From assembly GCA_036702975.1 (NCBI GenBank), contig DATNPX010000042.1, positions 62,001 through 126,000 of the forward strand: a stretch of DNA of 64,000 bases, read 5' to 3'. Under the pieces are notes generated by a model, which saw nothing but the letters and a program-made list of their open reading frames with translations, had not been told where the DNA came from and did no database searches. Positions 54,065-62,595 of the stretch are shown here, piece by piece. Source of the DNA: DATNPX01 sp036702975. Lineage in GTDB: Bacteria > Cyanobacteriota > Vampirovibrionia > Obscuribacterales > Obscuribacteraceae. Position 1 is the stretch's first letter, and the number at the start of each line of letters is the position of its first letter. Position numbers and translations under genes: made by a program.

Positions 54065-54182
54065 ACTTGAAACTGTTGGTGCGATGCAAAACTGGCAATT
54101 CAGAGCGATTTATCGAGCCTGAATGGGTAAAAGAAATTATACCGAGCGCAAGCAATAATTCACTGACGGACAAAACCTTCAC

Positions 54183-56039
54183 ATGTTCACTTTCTCAGAA
54201 CAAGAATACAAATGGTGCCCTGAATGCAGCGGAAATATTCGGTCAAGTGCATTTTACTGCCGATATTGCCGCAAGCCGGTAGGAAGCAAAATCCTGTCGG
54301 CACAAACGCCTCGTAACGCCATTCTGGTGATCACTGGTGCAGCTTACTGGCTGCCAAAATTTCTTGAAATTTTAAATAACCTGCCCGAACAATTTCGCCA
54401 GCGCATCGAAGCAGCAGATGGATACAGCGCACGGCTCTTCATTGAGAATAGTGAGGGTATCAACGCGGGCGATCACACAAATGAAAGAAACATTGATGCT
54501 TCCCACTCAAATCCGCCTGTAGCAACAGAACTGGGGTTGATCTGGGACTTGCTGATAAGCCTTTATGCCAATCAGGTGCCACTCGCCACCATCTGTGCCG
54601 ACGAACGCGTTCAACTGCTCGAATTGACAGTAGGTGAGATCATTGCCGAGTACGAGCTGCGCGTCACTGAAATTAAAAATGGTACTGCTTGCAGCCGCTG
54701 CGCCGAGTTCGTGGATATCGATGCAGATGAGCGCTGTCGTTTTTGCACAGGGTCGCAGACAGAAATACCAGAGCCCAGCGATGTTCTGATGCCCAATATC
54801 AGCAGATTCGACGCTTCGCTCTTGCGAAACATATTATTGTGGGAAAGTGCTACCAGACGCATAAACGACGAAGAAAAACTCGATGAGAAATTCATGACGA
54901 GATATGCCATCACGGACAGTGACATCGATCATCAGATTTTAAAGTTGAAGCAACATCCCCAGACCATGCCAAAATCCAGGTGGCGCGAACATATCGAGCA
55001 GCTAGGCATCGAGCCCAGAAGAATCTTGAATTTCGACTCAGAGTACTTTTGTTTGCAAGATGTTACGGCTCTTGTGAGGGCTCTGACGCCATCATTTCTA
55101 AATGCGAACAAGAATACTGACCAGGAATTAGCCATGATTGTTGTGGACCATGCCCTCAATCGCTGGCAAAACAGTCGACACTTCAAAGAAGAAAGGGGTT
55201 CGTTGCTGAGCGCCAAGTCATGCGTCTACTCAAGCATGAAAGACACGGAAAACGCCGAGAAATTTAAAATGGATGCAACCGCTGAAAGAGCTACAACTCT
55301 GCCTGAAGGGTCTCGTAACATGTCCAGTCTTGCTGACCGCATAAGGGCAAGGCTGAATCAAGAAAAAGCGGACCCCGAAGAAAAACTGAAAGAACTCGAA
55401 GAACAACAGAAAGAATTGCAGAAACGCACCAGTGAAAGCGCGGAGCGAATGGAATCGCTCATTCCAGGCTTCGGAGAAATTTTCAAAAATATTGGTGAGC
55501 GAAGCTCGAAAATTGCACAGATTGAAAAGCATTCACTTCAAGGTGAGGCGGCGTTGCAAAAAGCTGACCCGGCGCAGGCGTGTGTTGAGTTTGAAGCAGC
55601 CATTGCCCTGCTTGACGACAATGTTTCAAGCGTCACCCGAAGATGCGGATTATTGATCAGCCTGGCCGAAGCACAGACAAAAAATGGTCAGCCTCAGTGC
55701 GCGGAAGCGACTTATAAGCGCGCCATAGGTGATGCAAATGATCTCGAAGAGGCTCATGAATTAACGCATATGAGTCGAGTTCATCACAATTATGCCTGTT
55801 TTCTAAGTGAGCTGGGTAAGCACGTGGAGTCAGAGAAACACTTCAAAATTGCCGCCGTAAAGCATGCAGAATTGGTGAAGCAGTATCACCAGAAAGGCTT
55901 TAGCATAAGCGCACCGCTGGAGAACTGGCAGATCAAAAGAGATTATGCGGCTTTGCTACATGCCATGGGACGAACCGAAGAAGCCAAACAAATGGAAATC
56001 GAAAGTCTGGAGTTGAAGGAAAAACACTCTGATTCTTGA
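54183..56039 (+). CDS. Zinc-ribbon TPR protein
   Basis: A 618-residue soluble protein. An N-terminal zinc ribbon has C12, C15, C26 and C29; a second four-Cys site is C170, C173, C185 and C188. The middle region (200-380) is not recognised. A Glu/Lys/Gln-rich coiled coil lies at about 385-440, and the C-terminal 150 residues form TPR-like pairs (PAQACVEFEAAIALLDD, RVHHNYACFLSELGKHVESEKHF, DYAALLHAMGRTEEAKQME). It looks like an adaptor. It precedes the thioredoxin-duplex gene by about 195 bases on the same strand. Confidence 0.82.
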   Translation: MFTFSEQEYKWCPECSGNIRSSAFYCRYCRKPVGSKILSAQTPRNAILVITGAAYWLPKFLEILNNLPEQFRQRIEAADGYSARLFIENSEGINAGDHTNERNIDASHSNPPVATELGLIWDLLISLYANQVPLATICADERVQLLELTVGEIIAEYELRVTEIKNGTACSRCAEFVDIDADERCRFCTGSQTEIPEPSDVLMPNISRFDASLLRNILLWESATRRINDEEKLDEKFMTRYAITDSDIDHQILKLKQHPQTMPKSRWREHIEQLGIEPRRILNFDSEYFCLQDVTALVRALTPSFLNANKNTDQELAMIVVDHALNRWQNSRHFKEERGSLLSAKSCVYSSMKDTENAEKFKMDATAERATTLPEGSRNMSSLADRIRARLNQEKADPEEKLKELEEQQKELQKRTSESAERMESLIPGFGEIFKNIGERSSKIAQIEKHSLQGEAALQKADPAQACVEFEAAIALLDDNVSSVTRRCGLLISLAEAQTKNGQPQCAEATYKRAIGDANDLEEAHELTHMSRVHHNYACFLSELGKHVESEKHFKIAAVKHAELVKQYHQKGFSISAPLENWQIKRDYAALLHAMGRTEEAKQMEIESLELKEKHSDS

Positions 56040-56059
56040 GAGCGTCACGCGACTTCGAA

Positions 56060-56104
56060 CAAATTGTGCGGCTGTAATCAAATTGTGCGAAAAAGGCACA
56101 ATTT
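56060..56104 (+). promoter_or_regulatory. Direct and inverted AAATTGTGC repeats (operator-like)
   Basis: CAAATTGTGCG is present exactly at 56060-56070 and 56079-56089. The second copy forms a perfect 9-bp inverted repeat, AAATTGTGC (56080-56088) with GCACAATTT (56096-56104), loop GAAAAAG. No T-run follows, so an operator or leader hairpin for the 56234 gene is more likely than a terminator. Confidence 0.5.
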
Positions 56105-56233
56105 AGCAACAAAGCTGCCTTAAATTCAAAGTCGTAGCAGTATAGACAACTGGTGATCGTCATGGCTTGAGGCGGCGAAGTATGCTATCCAGTCCAGGTT
56201 CAACCTAGATACGATAGACCTGACACACAGTTT

Positions 56234-58060
56234 GTGCGTCCGACTTATTATCATCAAGACTATCAAGAGCAGCAGAGATGGCAGCAAGACTTCAGCCGTC
56301 GCTACTATCAACCGCTCAATGATGGCTTCAGTATTGCTGACGGTTCCCAGGGAACAGTCGTCGCAGTCGACGGGCAATCGCGTGCCGACTACGACAAGAT
56401 GATCAAAAACAATTTCAAGTACACCCAGGATAACTATCAAGAAGCCTACAAAGAAGCCGCACGCACCGGAAAACCTGTCGTGGCAATTTTTGGTGGATTT
56501 GAGCATAACAACTCCCGACAGCTCATTGAAAATTCTCTGCCAAATGCAAAATCAGGAGCAGCGAAAGACGCCGTTTACGTTTACATCGATCCTGCTAAAA
56601 CGAAAGACACAGAGCTGGCTAAATTCGCTCAGGGGCAACTCGCTGGCGGACACAACGCCTCTGTATCGATAGTATTTTCAGTTAAGCCAGGAACAGATGG
56701 CTCATTGCAGCCGGAGGCACCAGATTTTCGCTGGCAGGGCGCTCACAGCTCGATGATTCAGTCGTTCAACCAGGCCATAACTACTGCAAAAAGCAAGCAG
56801 GAGTCATATGTCGGCAAGTTCAATCCGGACGCACTGCTTGAAAAAACCGACAAAACCGACAGAACTGAAAATACGGATGCAGCTGAAAAAACGAGTAAAA
56901 CCTTTGACGGGGCACGAGCGACAATTGCAAAGGCGCTACAGGAAGCACACGAAGCAAAAGACTGGCACGACGCCGAAAGACTGTTTCATACCGCCATCGA
57001 CGCGGCAGACAAATTCACAGCCTCAGACATCGAGAAAGAACAGGCTCGAATTGCCAGGGCAGTTGCTTCGACACCGCAAGATTCACCAGAGTTCCAGCAA
57101 CTTATGAAAGAACAGGGTGACCTGACTTTCGTGGAGCACTCAAAAGCAACAACCAGAGCGGCTCTTGGACTCGCCTGCCTGCAGTGGGGACAAACTGAAA
57201 CTGATCCAGAACGGCAGCAGAAATTTAGAGAGATCGGTAGTCACTGGATAGACTCAGCGATATTGAGAAATCCCGACCTTCCACACAACCCAGCACTGAT
57301 AGCTAATATCGCTGCGATTGGCATTCCGAAAGACAAGTTGTCGGAACTGTTCCCCGATTTTAGATTCGATGAGACTGAGCGAGACTTGTTCCAATATGGA
57401 GGTGATATAAGACCGAACCCTCAACCTGATTCCCAACCGATTCCGCAACCGAATTCTTCGCCAGAACCTAAATCAGAGGCAAAGTCAACGGAGCAGCCTG
57501 TTGCGACAGAAGCAGCAAGAAAAGCCGAAGAGGCTAAACTAGCAGCCAGGGAAAAAGCGGCAGCAGAAGCAAAAGAAGCAGCGAAACGGGAAAAGACTGA
57601 GCGCTACAAAGCCATAGTCAAAGAAGACGAGGAGAAAGCGGTCAAGACAACCGAGGAATACTATAAGGCGCTTCAAGATGCCGCAGATAAGGGTCTTCCA
57701 GTGATCGTGAAGGTTGGCTGGTCAGGTTGTGGTCCATGCCACGAAATGGCTCCGGCACTCAAAGAACAGGAGGAAGTCTTGAAAGGAAAGGCCGTAGTGA
57801 TCAGGGTTCTAACCGACAATACCGAAGACCTCGCGGCTGCACTGGGCTCAGGTCAAGGCGTGCCAATCACGAAATTTGCCCGCCCGGTTCCGAACCGACG
57901 AGACCTTGCCGGTCTTGATGAAATAATTCCGGAGCGACACAAAAAATTCGCTGACCCGAAAGCGGAAAATTTTTCGGAGAAAGACGTTCCAAACACGCTT
58001 CAATACTTCGTCAATCAAGGAATGACTGAGTGGGCTCGCCGCAAAGCAGTGAAGCGTTGA
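56234..58060 (+). CDS. Protein with two thioredoxin-like domains
   Basis: About 608 residues from GTG 56234, which has no binding site. Residues about 60-180 look like a thioredoxin fold (YKEAARTGKPVVAIFGGF) without any Cys pair. Residues 215-370 are helical. A Pro/Gln then Ala/Lys/Glu-rich linker covers about 390-475. The C-terminal domain (480-600) repeats the same text, AADKGLPVIVKVGWSGCGPC, with an active CGPC at 499-502. No signal peptide is seen with this start. In-frame sequence upstream to an ATG at 56162 is open except for a TGA at 56168, so the true N terminus may be longer. A redox role is likely for the C-terminal domain. Confidence 0.82.
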   Translation: MRPTYYHQDYQEQQRWQQDFSRRYYQPLNDGFSIADGSQGTVVAVDGQSRADYDKMIKNNFKYTQDNYQEAYKEAARTGKPVVAIFGGFEHNNSRQLIENSLPNAKSGAAKDAVYVYIDPAKTKDTELAKFAQGQLAGGHNASVSIVFSVKPGTDGSLQPEAPDFRWQGAHSSMIQSFNQAITTAKSKQESYVGKFNPDALLEKTDKTDRTENTDAAEKTSKTFDGARATIAKALQEAHEAKDWHDAERLFHTAIDAADKFTASDIEKEQARIARAVASTPQDSPEFQQLMKEQGDLTFVEHSKATTRAALGLACLQWGQTETDPERQQKFREIGSHWIDSAILRNPDLPHNPALIANIAAIGIPKDKLSELFPDFRFDETERDLFQYGGDIRPNPQPDSQPIPQPNSSPEPKSEAKSTEQPVATEAARKAEEAKLAAREKAAAEAKEAAKREKTERYKAIVKEDEEKAVKTTEEYYKALQDAADKGLPVIVKVGWSGCGPCHEMAPALKEQEEVLKGKAVVIRVLTDNTEDLAAALGSGQGVPITKFARPVPNRRDLAGLDEIIPERHKKFADPKAENFSEKDVPNTLQYFVNQGMTEWARRKAVKR

Positions 58061-58079
58061 GTAGAATTCAACGCTTCAC
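58049..58079. terminator. Perfect 12-bp hairpin overlapping the stop codon
   Basis: GTGAAGCGTTGA (58049-58060) includes the TGA stop of the thioredoxin-duplex gene. It pairs perfectly with TCAACGCTTCAC (58068-58079), loop GTAGAAT. No T-run follows on either strand, so it may be a transcript-end or stability element rather than a classic terminator. Confidence 0.45.
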
Positions 58080-58133
58080 CATGTCTGTACAGGTTTTAGT
58101 GATGAACAATTAAGAAGGAGCCATTAGAGAACT

Positions 58134-59192
58134 CTACTTCAACGACGCTATATCTATAACGAACCGGTAGCGAACATCGCTCTTCAGCAGGCGTTCGTAA
58201 GCCTCATTTATCTTCTGAATGGGAATAACTTCGATATCCGAAGTGATTCCATGCTTGCCGCAAAATTCGAGCATTTCTTGAGTTTCGCGCATGCCACCAA
58301 TGGTAGAACCAGCCAGAGAGATGCGTCGTGGAATCAAGCTAAACGCCTCAATCGGCAAAGGCTCGCTCGGCGCTCCAACTAGCACCATAACACCATCGCG
58401 CTTCAACATACCGAGATACGCATTCATATCCGCAGCAGACGAAACCGTGTTGATGATCAAATCGAATTTGCCCTGCGCATTCTCCACAGCAGTGGGTTCT
58501 GAAGTGGCGATGTAGTGCTTAGCACCCATTGCTTCTGCATCAGACTTCTTATTGTTGGTGCGGCTGATCACAGTCACTTCGGCACCAAGCGCATGCGCAA
58601 GCTTGACGCCCATATGACCGAGTCCACCTAATCCAACCACACCAACAGATTTGCCCGGGCCGGCCTTCCAGTGAATCAAAGGTGAATACGTCGTGATACC
58701 GGCGCACAACAGTGGTGCAGCCTTATCTAAAGGCAAAGAGTCCGGAATGCGTGCTACGAAGCGCTCATGAACGGTAATGCGCTCGGAGTAGCCGCCTTTC
58801 GTCGGCACATCGTCGTAACCCACGGCATTGTAGGTAAGCACATTACCTTTCTCGCAGTAATTCTCATCACCGTCAGCGCAAGAACCACATTCTTTGCAGG
58901 AATCAACCATGCATCCTACTCCGACTCGATCTCCAACCTTGAAGTTTTTGACCTTCTCACCGACACGTTCGACGATACCTGTAATCTCATGACCTGGAAC
59001 CATCGGAAAGATAGAACCGCCCCATTCGTCCCTCGCTTGATGCACATCTGAGTGGCAGACGCCACAGAATTTGATATCGATTAGCACATCATGCGCACCA
59101 GGCTCGCGTCGTTCAATTTCAAATGGTTTCACCTGATCATGTGCACTGGCAGCCGCATAAGCTTTAGTTTTTATTGCTGTTTTCGTTGTCAT
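58134..59192 (-). CDS. Zinc-dependent NAD(P) alcohol dehydrogenase
   Basis: A 352-residue medium-chain dehydrogenase of the cinnamyl-alcohol/YahK-like type, reducing aldehydes to alcohols with NADPH. Catalytic zinc ligands occur in CGVCHSDVH and GHEITG; the structural zinc site is CKECGSCADGDENYC. The cofactor loop is GVVGLGGLGHMGVKLA. GGGAGT lies upstream of the ATG. It is the second gene of an operon with an aldo-keto reductase (79-base gap), with an AraC regulator divergent from the pair; an aldehyde detoxification module is likely. Confidence 0.95.
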   Translation of the reverse strand: MTTKTAIKTKAYAAASAHDQVKPFEIERREPGAHDVLIDIKFCGVCHSDVHQARDEWGGSIFPMVPGHEITGIVERVGEKVKNFKVGDRVGVGCMVDSCKECGSCADGDENYCEKGNVLTYNAVGYDDVPTKGGYSERITVHERFVARIPDSLPLDKAAPLLCAGITTYSPLIHWKAGPGKSVGVVGLGGLGHMGVKLAHALGAEVTVISRTNNKKSDAEAMGAKHYIATSEPTAVENAQGKFDLIINTVSSAADMNAYLGMLKRDGVMVLVGAPSEPLPIEAFSLIPRRISLAGSTIGGMRETQEMLEFCGKHGITSDIEVIPIQKINEAYERLLKSDVRYRFVIDIASLK

Positions 59193-59271
59193 TGTAGTAC
59201 TCCCGATTGAAATGTGCGCAGAAGGTTACACGCATCCCCTACATCAAGAAGCGAAATCGCCTTCTACACTT

Positions 59272-60288
59272 TTATCGATAAGCCATAGCTTCCATCGCTT
59301 CTGGGTACCGCTCACCTTTGACCTCTAGTTTCGATGCAGCTTCGTTGAGCTTCTCAATATCTGAAGCTGACAAAACCAGATCTGCAGCTCCTATATTTTC
59401 CTCCAGACGATGCAACTTAGTGGTGCCTGGAATGGGCACTATCCATGGTTTCTGCGCGAGCAACCAGGCAAGTGCGATTTGCCCCGGTGTGGCGCTCTTT
59501 TCGTTCGCAAACGCGGTCAGCAGATCGACTACCTTCTGATTCTCTTTGCGATTCTCAGCTGAGAATCTGGGCAAAATCTTGCGAATATCATTTTCCGCAT
59601 ACTCAGTTTTTTCATCGACCTTACCAGTCAAGAAGCCTCTTCCAAGCGGGCTGAATGGAACGAATCCTATGCCTAACTCTTCGCATGTCGGTATAACTTC
59701 CAGCTCAGGTTTTCTAAACCACAATGAATACTCGCTTTGAACGGCAGTCACCGGTTGCACTGCATGGGCTCTGCGAATCGTGCTGGCGGAAGCTTCAGAA
59801 AGTCCGAAGTGCCGCACTTTCCCTTGCACAATCAAGTCCTTCACGGCGCCCGCGACTTCTTCGATCGGCACATCAGGGTCGACCCGATGTTGATAGAAAA
59901 GATCTATAACTTCAATACGCAACCGTTTCAGACTTTCCTCGGCAACCTTTTTGATGTGGTCGGGGTGACTGGCCAGAGCGGACCATTTAGGACCACCATT
60001 TGGTCCATCTGTGCCGCCCTTCGGGTCAGGCTTGAACCCAAACTTGGTCGCGATGACAACTTTGTTCCGGAGCGGCTGCAAGGCTTCCCCGACAAGTAAT
60101 TCATTTGTAAAAGGTCCATACACTTCGGCGGTGTCAAAGAAACTGACACCCCGATCCACAGCCGCGCGAATCAGCGAAATCATTTCCTGCTTATCTTTTG
60201 GAGGTCCAAAACCGTGACTCATGCCCATGCAACCGAGTCCGAGTGCCGAAACTTCAAGATCACTATTTCCCAATCTTCTCTTTTTCAT
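59272..60288 (-). CDS. Aldo-keto reductase
   Basis: A 338-residue TIM-barrel oxidoreductase (AKR11/13-like). The catalytic tetrad is visible: Asp and Tyr in FFDTAEVYGP, Lys in VVIATKFGF and His in IDLFYQHRVD. The start RRLGNSDLEVSALGLGCMGMSHGFG is typical of the group. NADPH contacts are in PIPGTTKLHRLEENIGA. First gene of the operon that continues to the alcohol dehydrogenase; divergent from the AraC regulator across about 230 bases. Confidence 0.95.
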   Translation of the reverse strand: MKKRRLGNSDLEVSALGLGCMGMSHGFGPPKDKQEMISLIRAAVDRGVSFFDTAEVYGPFTNELLVGEALQPLRNKVVIATKFGFKPDPKGGTDGPNGGPKWSALASHPDHIKKVAEESLKRLRIEVIDLFYQHRVDPDVPIEEVAGAVKDLIVQGKVRHFGLSEASASTIRRAHAVQPVTAVQSEYSLWFRKPELEVIPTCEELGIGFVPFSPLGRGFLTGKVDEKTEYAENDIRKILPRFSAENRKENQKVVDLLTAFANEKSATPGQIALAWLLAQKPWIVPIPGTTKLHRLEENIGAADLVLSASDIEKLNEAASKLEVKGERYPEAMEAMAYR

Positions 60289-60521
60289 CGTTTCCTCTCA
60301 GTAGTCGCCCAGCGCAACGCGAGCTGGGAAGTCTCAAAATCATTCGTTGCTTTACAGATGAATGACTATCAGCCAACTAGTTAATTTTTCTGGCTAGCGC
60401 GGCTTGGACAAAATTCGCTGCACTGCGCTGACATTTGCTATGTTATTCTGGTTCAGAGGCAATTTGGTATAACAAAGTTCCAAGAAGATTGGACAATTCT
60501 CCAAAGTTCAGCGAGCCGATT
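60289..60521. promoter_or_regulatory. Divergent promoter region, AKR operon / AraC regulator
   Basis: The gap between the aldo-keto reductase start (minus) and the AraC regulator start (plus). A CCCAGC (60308-60313) / GCTGGG (60323-60328) dyad lies near the reductase side. Self- and operon regulation by the AraC protein would act here; no exact site can be called. Confidence 0.45.
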
Positions 60522-61433
60522 ATGAGCATTTCGAAAAGACGCGTTGAAGCTAATCAGGAAGAGCTTGTCGAAAGACTGACGGACCTGACCCCAGCAGAAG
60601 GTGAAAACATCCCGTTTGAGGGGCTCCAGTGCTATCGCTGGTCGGCGCCCACCCCGCCTAAACATTGCTTATACTCGCCATCTATGTGCGTAATAGCCCA
60701 GGGCGCCAAAGAAGTAACGTTCGGGGATGAACGGCTGAGATATGACCCCAACAATTACCTTCTCATCTCGCTGGACGTGCCTGTGATTAGTAATGTTGTT
60801 GAAGCGACGCACGAAAAGCCATATTTAGGATTCAAATTGGAATTCGATCCAACGACCATTGCGTCCGTCATCGTTGAGGCTGGCATGTCGTCAGGAAGAA
60901 ACGATGTAAGCGTGAAGTCGATGGCAGTGAGCAGCTTGCAAGATGATCTTCTGGACGCACTGGTGAGACTTCTGAAATTGGCTGATCACAAAGACGACAT
61001 GAGAATGGTATCGCCTATGGTTATTCGTGAAATCATCTACCGTTTGCTCAAAAGCGATCAGGGAGCAAGGCTGCGACAAATGGCCGTATTTGGCGGACAC
61101 ACGCACAGGATAACGAAAGCAGTTCAGATTCTGCGTACCAAATACAACGAAAACATCAATATCGAAGGACTTGCGCAAGAGCTGGGAATGAGTGTTTCTA
61201 GTTTTCATCAGCACTTCAAAACCGCTACGTCGATGAGTCCTCTGCAATTTCAAAAGACCTTGCGCTTGCAGGAGGCGCGCCGCTTACTGCTTACCGAAGA
61301 CATCGACGCAAGTTCCGCAGCTGAACTTGTTGGATATGACGATGCATCGCAGTTTAGTCGCGAATATAAACGCACCTTCGGCGAGCCACCTAAGCGCGAT
61401 GTTGGTCGGTTCAAGCAACTTGCTTCCGCATAA
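60522..61433 (+). CDS. AraC-family transcriptional regulator
   Basis: A 303-residue regulator. ATG 60522 is chosen; a longer frame from 60435 reads into the promoter. N-terminal AraC_N cupin-type domain (about 20-180: FEGLQCYRWSAPTPPKHCLYSPSMCVIAQGAKEVTFG). C-terminal double helix-turn-helix (about 200-300: NINIEGLAQELGMSVSSFHQHFK and EDIDASSAAELVGYDDASQFSREYKRTFGEPPKRD). The domain layout is that of E. coli YqhC, which activates an aldehyde reductase/aldo-keto reductase pair. Here it is divergent from an alcohol dehydrogenase and an aldo-keto reductase, so the same role is likely. Confidence 0.93.
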   Translation: MSISKRRVEANQEELVERLTDLTPAEGENIPFEGLQCYRWSAPTPPKHCLYSPSMCVIAQGAKEVTFGDERLRYDPNNYLLISLDVPVISNVVEATHEKPYLGFKLEFDPTTIASVIVEAGMSSGRNDVSVKSMAVSSLQDDLLDALVRLLKLADHKDDMRMVSPMVIREIIYRLLKSDQGARLRQMAVFGGHTHRITKAVQILRTKYNENINIEGLAQELGMSVSSFHQHFKTATSMSPLQFQKTLRLQEARRLLLTEDIDASSAAELVGYDDASQFSREYKRTFGEPPKRDVGRFKQLASA

Positions 61434-61751
61434 GGCAACGATACGATTTGGCGATGGTGGCGCGATTCAATCCATCTATGGCTATCTGCATCAGGTAAAG
61501 CGCGCAAGACATGCACGTTCTGTCGTCGCAGCACGGAGCAGGTCAGCGGCGTCGGCATTCGATCACATGGATCTGCAAAAATCGACTGTTAAAAAAAGAC
61601 AAATTAGCAGCGAGGAAATTGTTTTTGCGACACTCTAAAATCTCAAACATAACCGTAATGAGAAATAGTGCCTCGTCCATTACAACAGTGAACTTAAATC
61701 GACCAGAAATGGTAAATTCCAAGATTCGATTCACTTTTCGGAGAACGAAAT
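61434..61751. other. Intergenic region
   Basis: 318 bases after the AraC gene. Short frames cover it, but none has a binding site or a recognisable product, and one overlaps araC. I see nothing else. Confidence 0.5.
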
Positions 61752-62513
61752 ATGACATCCAAGATGTTGGCGTTAGCTGTGCTCGTTGCAACCTCTGTGG
61801 GAACGACACAACTCGCCAGCCAGTCCGCGCCAGCTACCAAAACAAAGAGCGCCGCGCCCAGCATCGCAAAGTTACAGGTCGAACTTGACACAACCGGCAT
61901 CGCAAAATCCACGAAAGTTGAGATAGTGCCAAAAGACCCTTACGGACCTGATGACGTCATTTCTCTTTCCGGCGCACCGATGCATGTTCGAATCTTATTT
62001 GATGGAAAGAAGTTGCAGTACGGAGACAACGATTTCATGCAACCACATCTTCTGATCTATCCATTGGCAGATTTTGCGGCAGTTTTTCCAAAAGGAAAGC
62101 GCGCAGAATTCAACAAACAAATTGCCACACTGAGAAAAATCATCGCCAATAAATCGTCTAAAGGTTTCGACGAGATACCAGTTTTGCCACAGTCTGATGG
62201 TGCACAATTTTGTCATTTACAGGAAAAGTTTTTGACGTTCAACAATAACAAGGGCACCGGAGTTTCATTCGTCACAGCATACGGAAACGGGGATCCGCCC
62301 TTGAACGAACCTGATTTCATATATGCATTCCAGGGCATCACAGCCGATTCAAAATACTATGTTGCGTTCTATTGGCCGGTCAAAGCCATCGGATTGCCGA
62401 AAGATTTGCCGCTGCCGAAAAGCAATCAGTACTGCCAAAAATTAGCTCGCGCAAAATATGAACCAAGCCTGGACGCACTAGATCGAGCGGTGTCCTCGAT
62501 CACGTTAAAATAG
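61752..62513 (+). CDS. Exported protein of unknown function
   Basis: A 253-residue protein with a signal peptide (MTSKMLALAVLVATSVGTTQ, cleavage near LASQSA). The mature part looks like an alpha/beta globular domain: MHVRILFDGKKLQYGDNDF, HLLIYPLADFAAVFP, KYYVAFYWPVKA. Two Cys are present, in GAQFCHLQE and NQYCQKLA. I do not recognise a family. The 61752 ATG follows TTCGGAGAACGAAAT, a reasonable binding site (GGAG). A lone gene convergent with hemL. Confidence 0.75.
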   Translation: MTSKMLALAVLVATSVGTTQLASQSAPATKTKSAAPSIAKLQVELDTTGIAKSTKVEIVPKDPYGPDDVISLSGAPMHVRILFDGKKLQYGDNDFMQPHLLIYPLADFAAVFPKGKRAEFNKQIATLRKIIANKSSKGFDEIPVLPQSDGAQFCHLQEKFLTFNNNKGTGVSFVTAYGNGDPPLNEPDFIYAFQGITADSKYYVAFYWPVKAIGLPKDLPLPKSNQYCQKLARAKYEPSLDALDRAVSSITLK

Positions 62514-62555
62514 ACTTCGATGCTAAACGACTATGTCCAGAGACGGCAAGCGATA

Positions 62556-62571
62556 GTTTGAACGTTCAAAC
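62556..62571. promoter_or_regulatory. 16-bp perfect palindrome
   Basis: GTTTGAACGTTCAAAC reads the same on both strands. It lies in the 82-base gap between the ends of two convergent genes, 25 bases past the hemL stop on the minus strand. Too short-looped for a terminator; a protein-binding or chance site. Confidence 0.4.
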
Positions 62572-62595
62572 ACTCGGCAGGAGATTGCGTCAGCT

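Noticed and set aside
54061..54282. 73-residue frame between comF and the zinc-ribbon gene
   Set aside because: It overlaps the start of the zinc-ribbon gene in another frame, has a non-ATG start without binding site and no recognisable domain.
61327..61638. 103-residue frame after araC
   Set aside because: Begins inside araC in another frame; no binding site and low-complexity, Arg-rich product.
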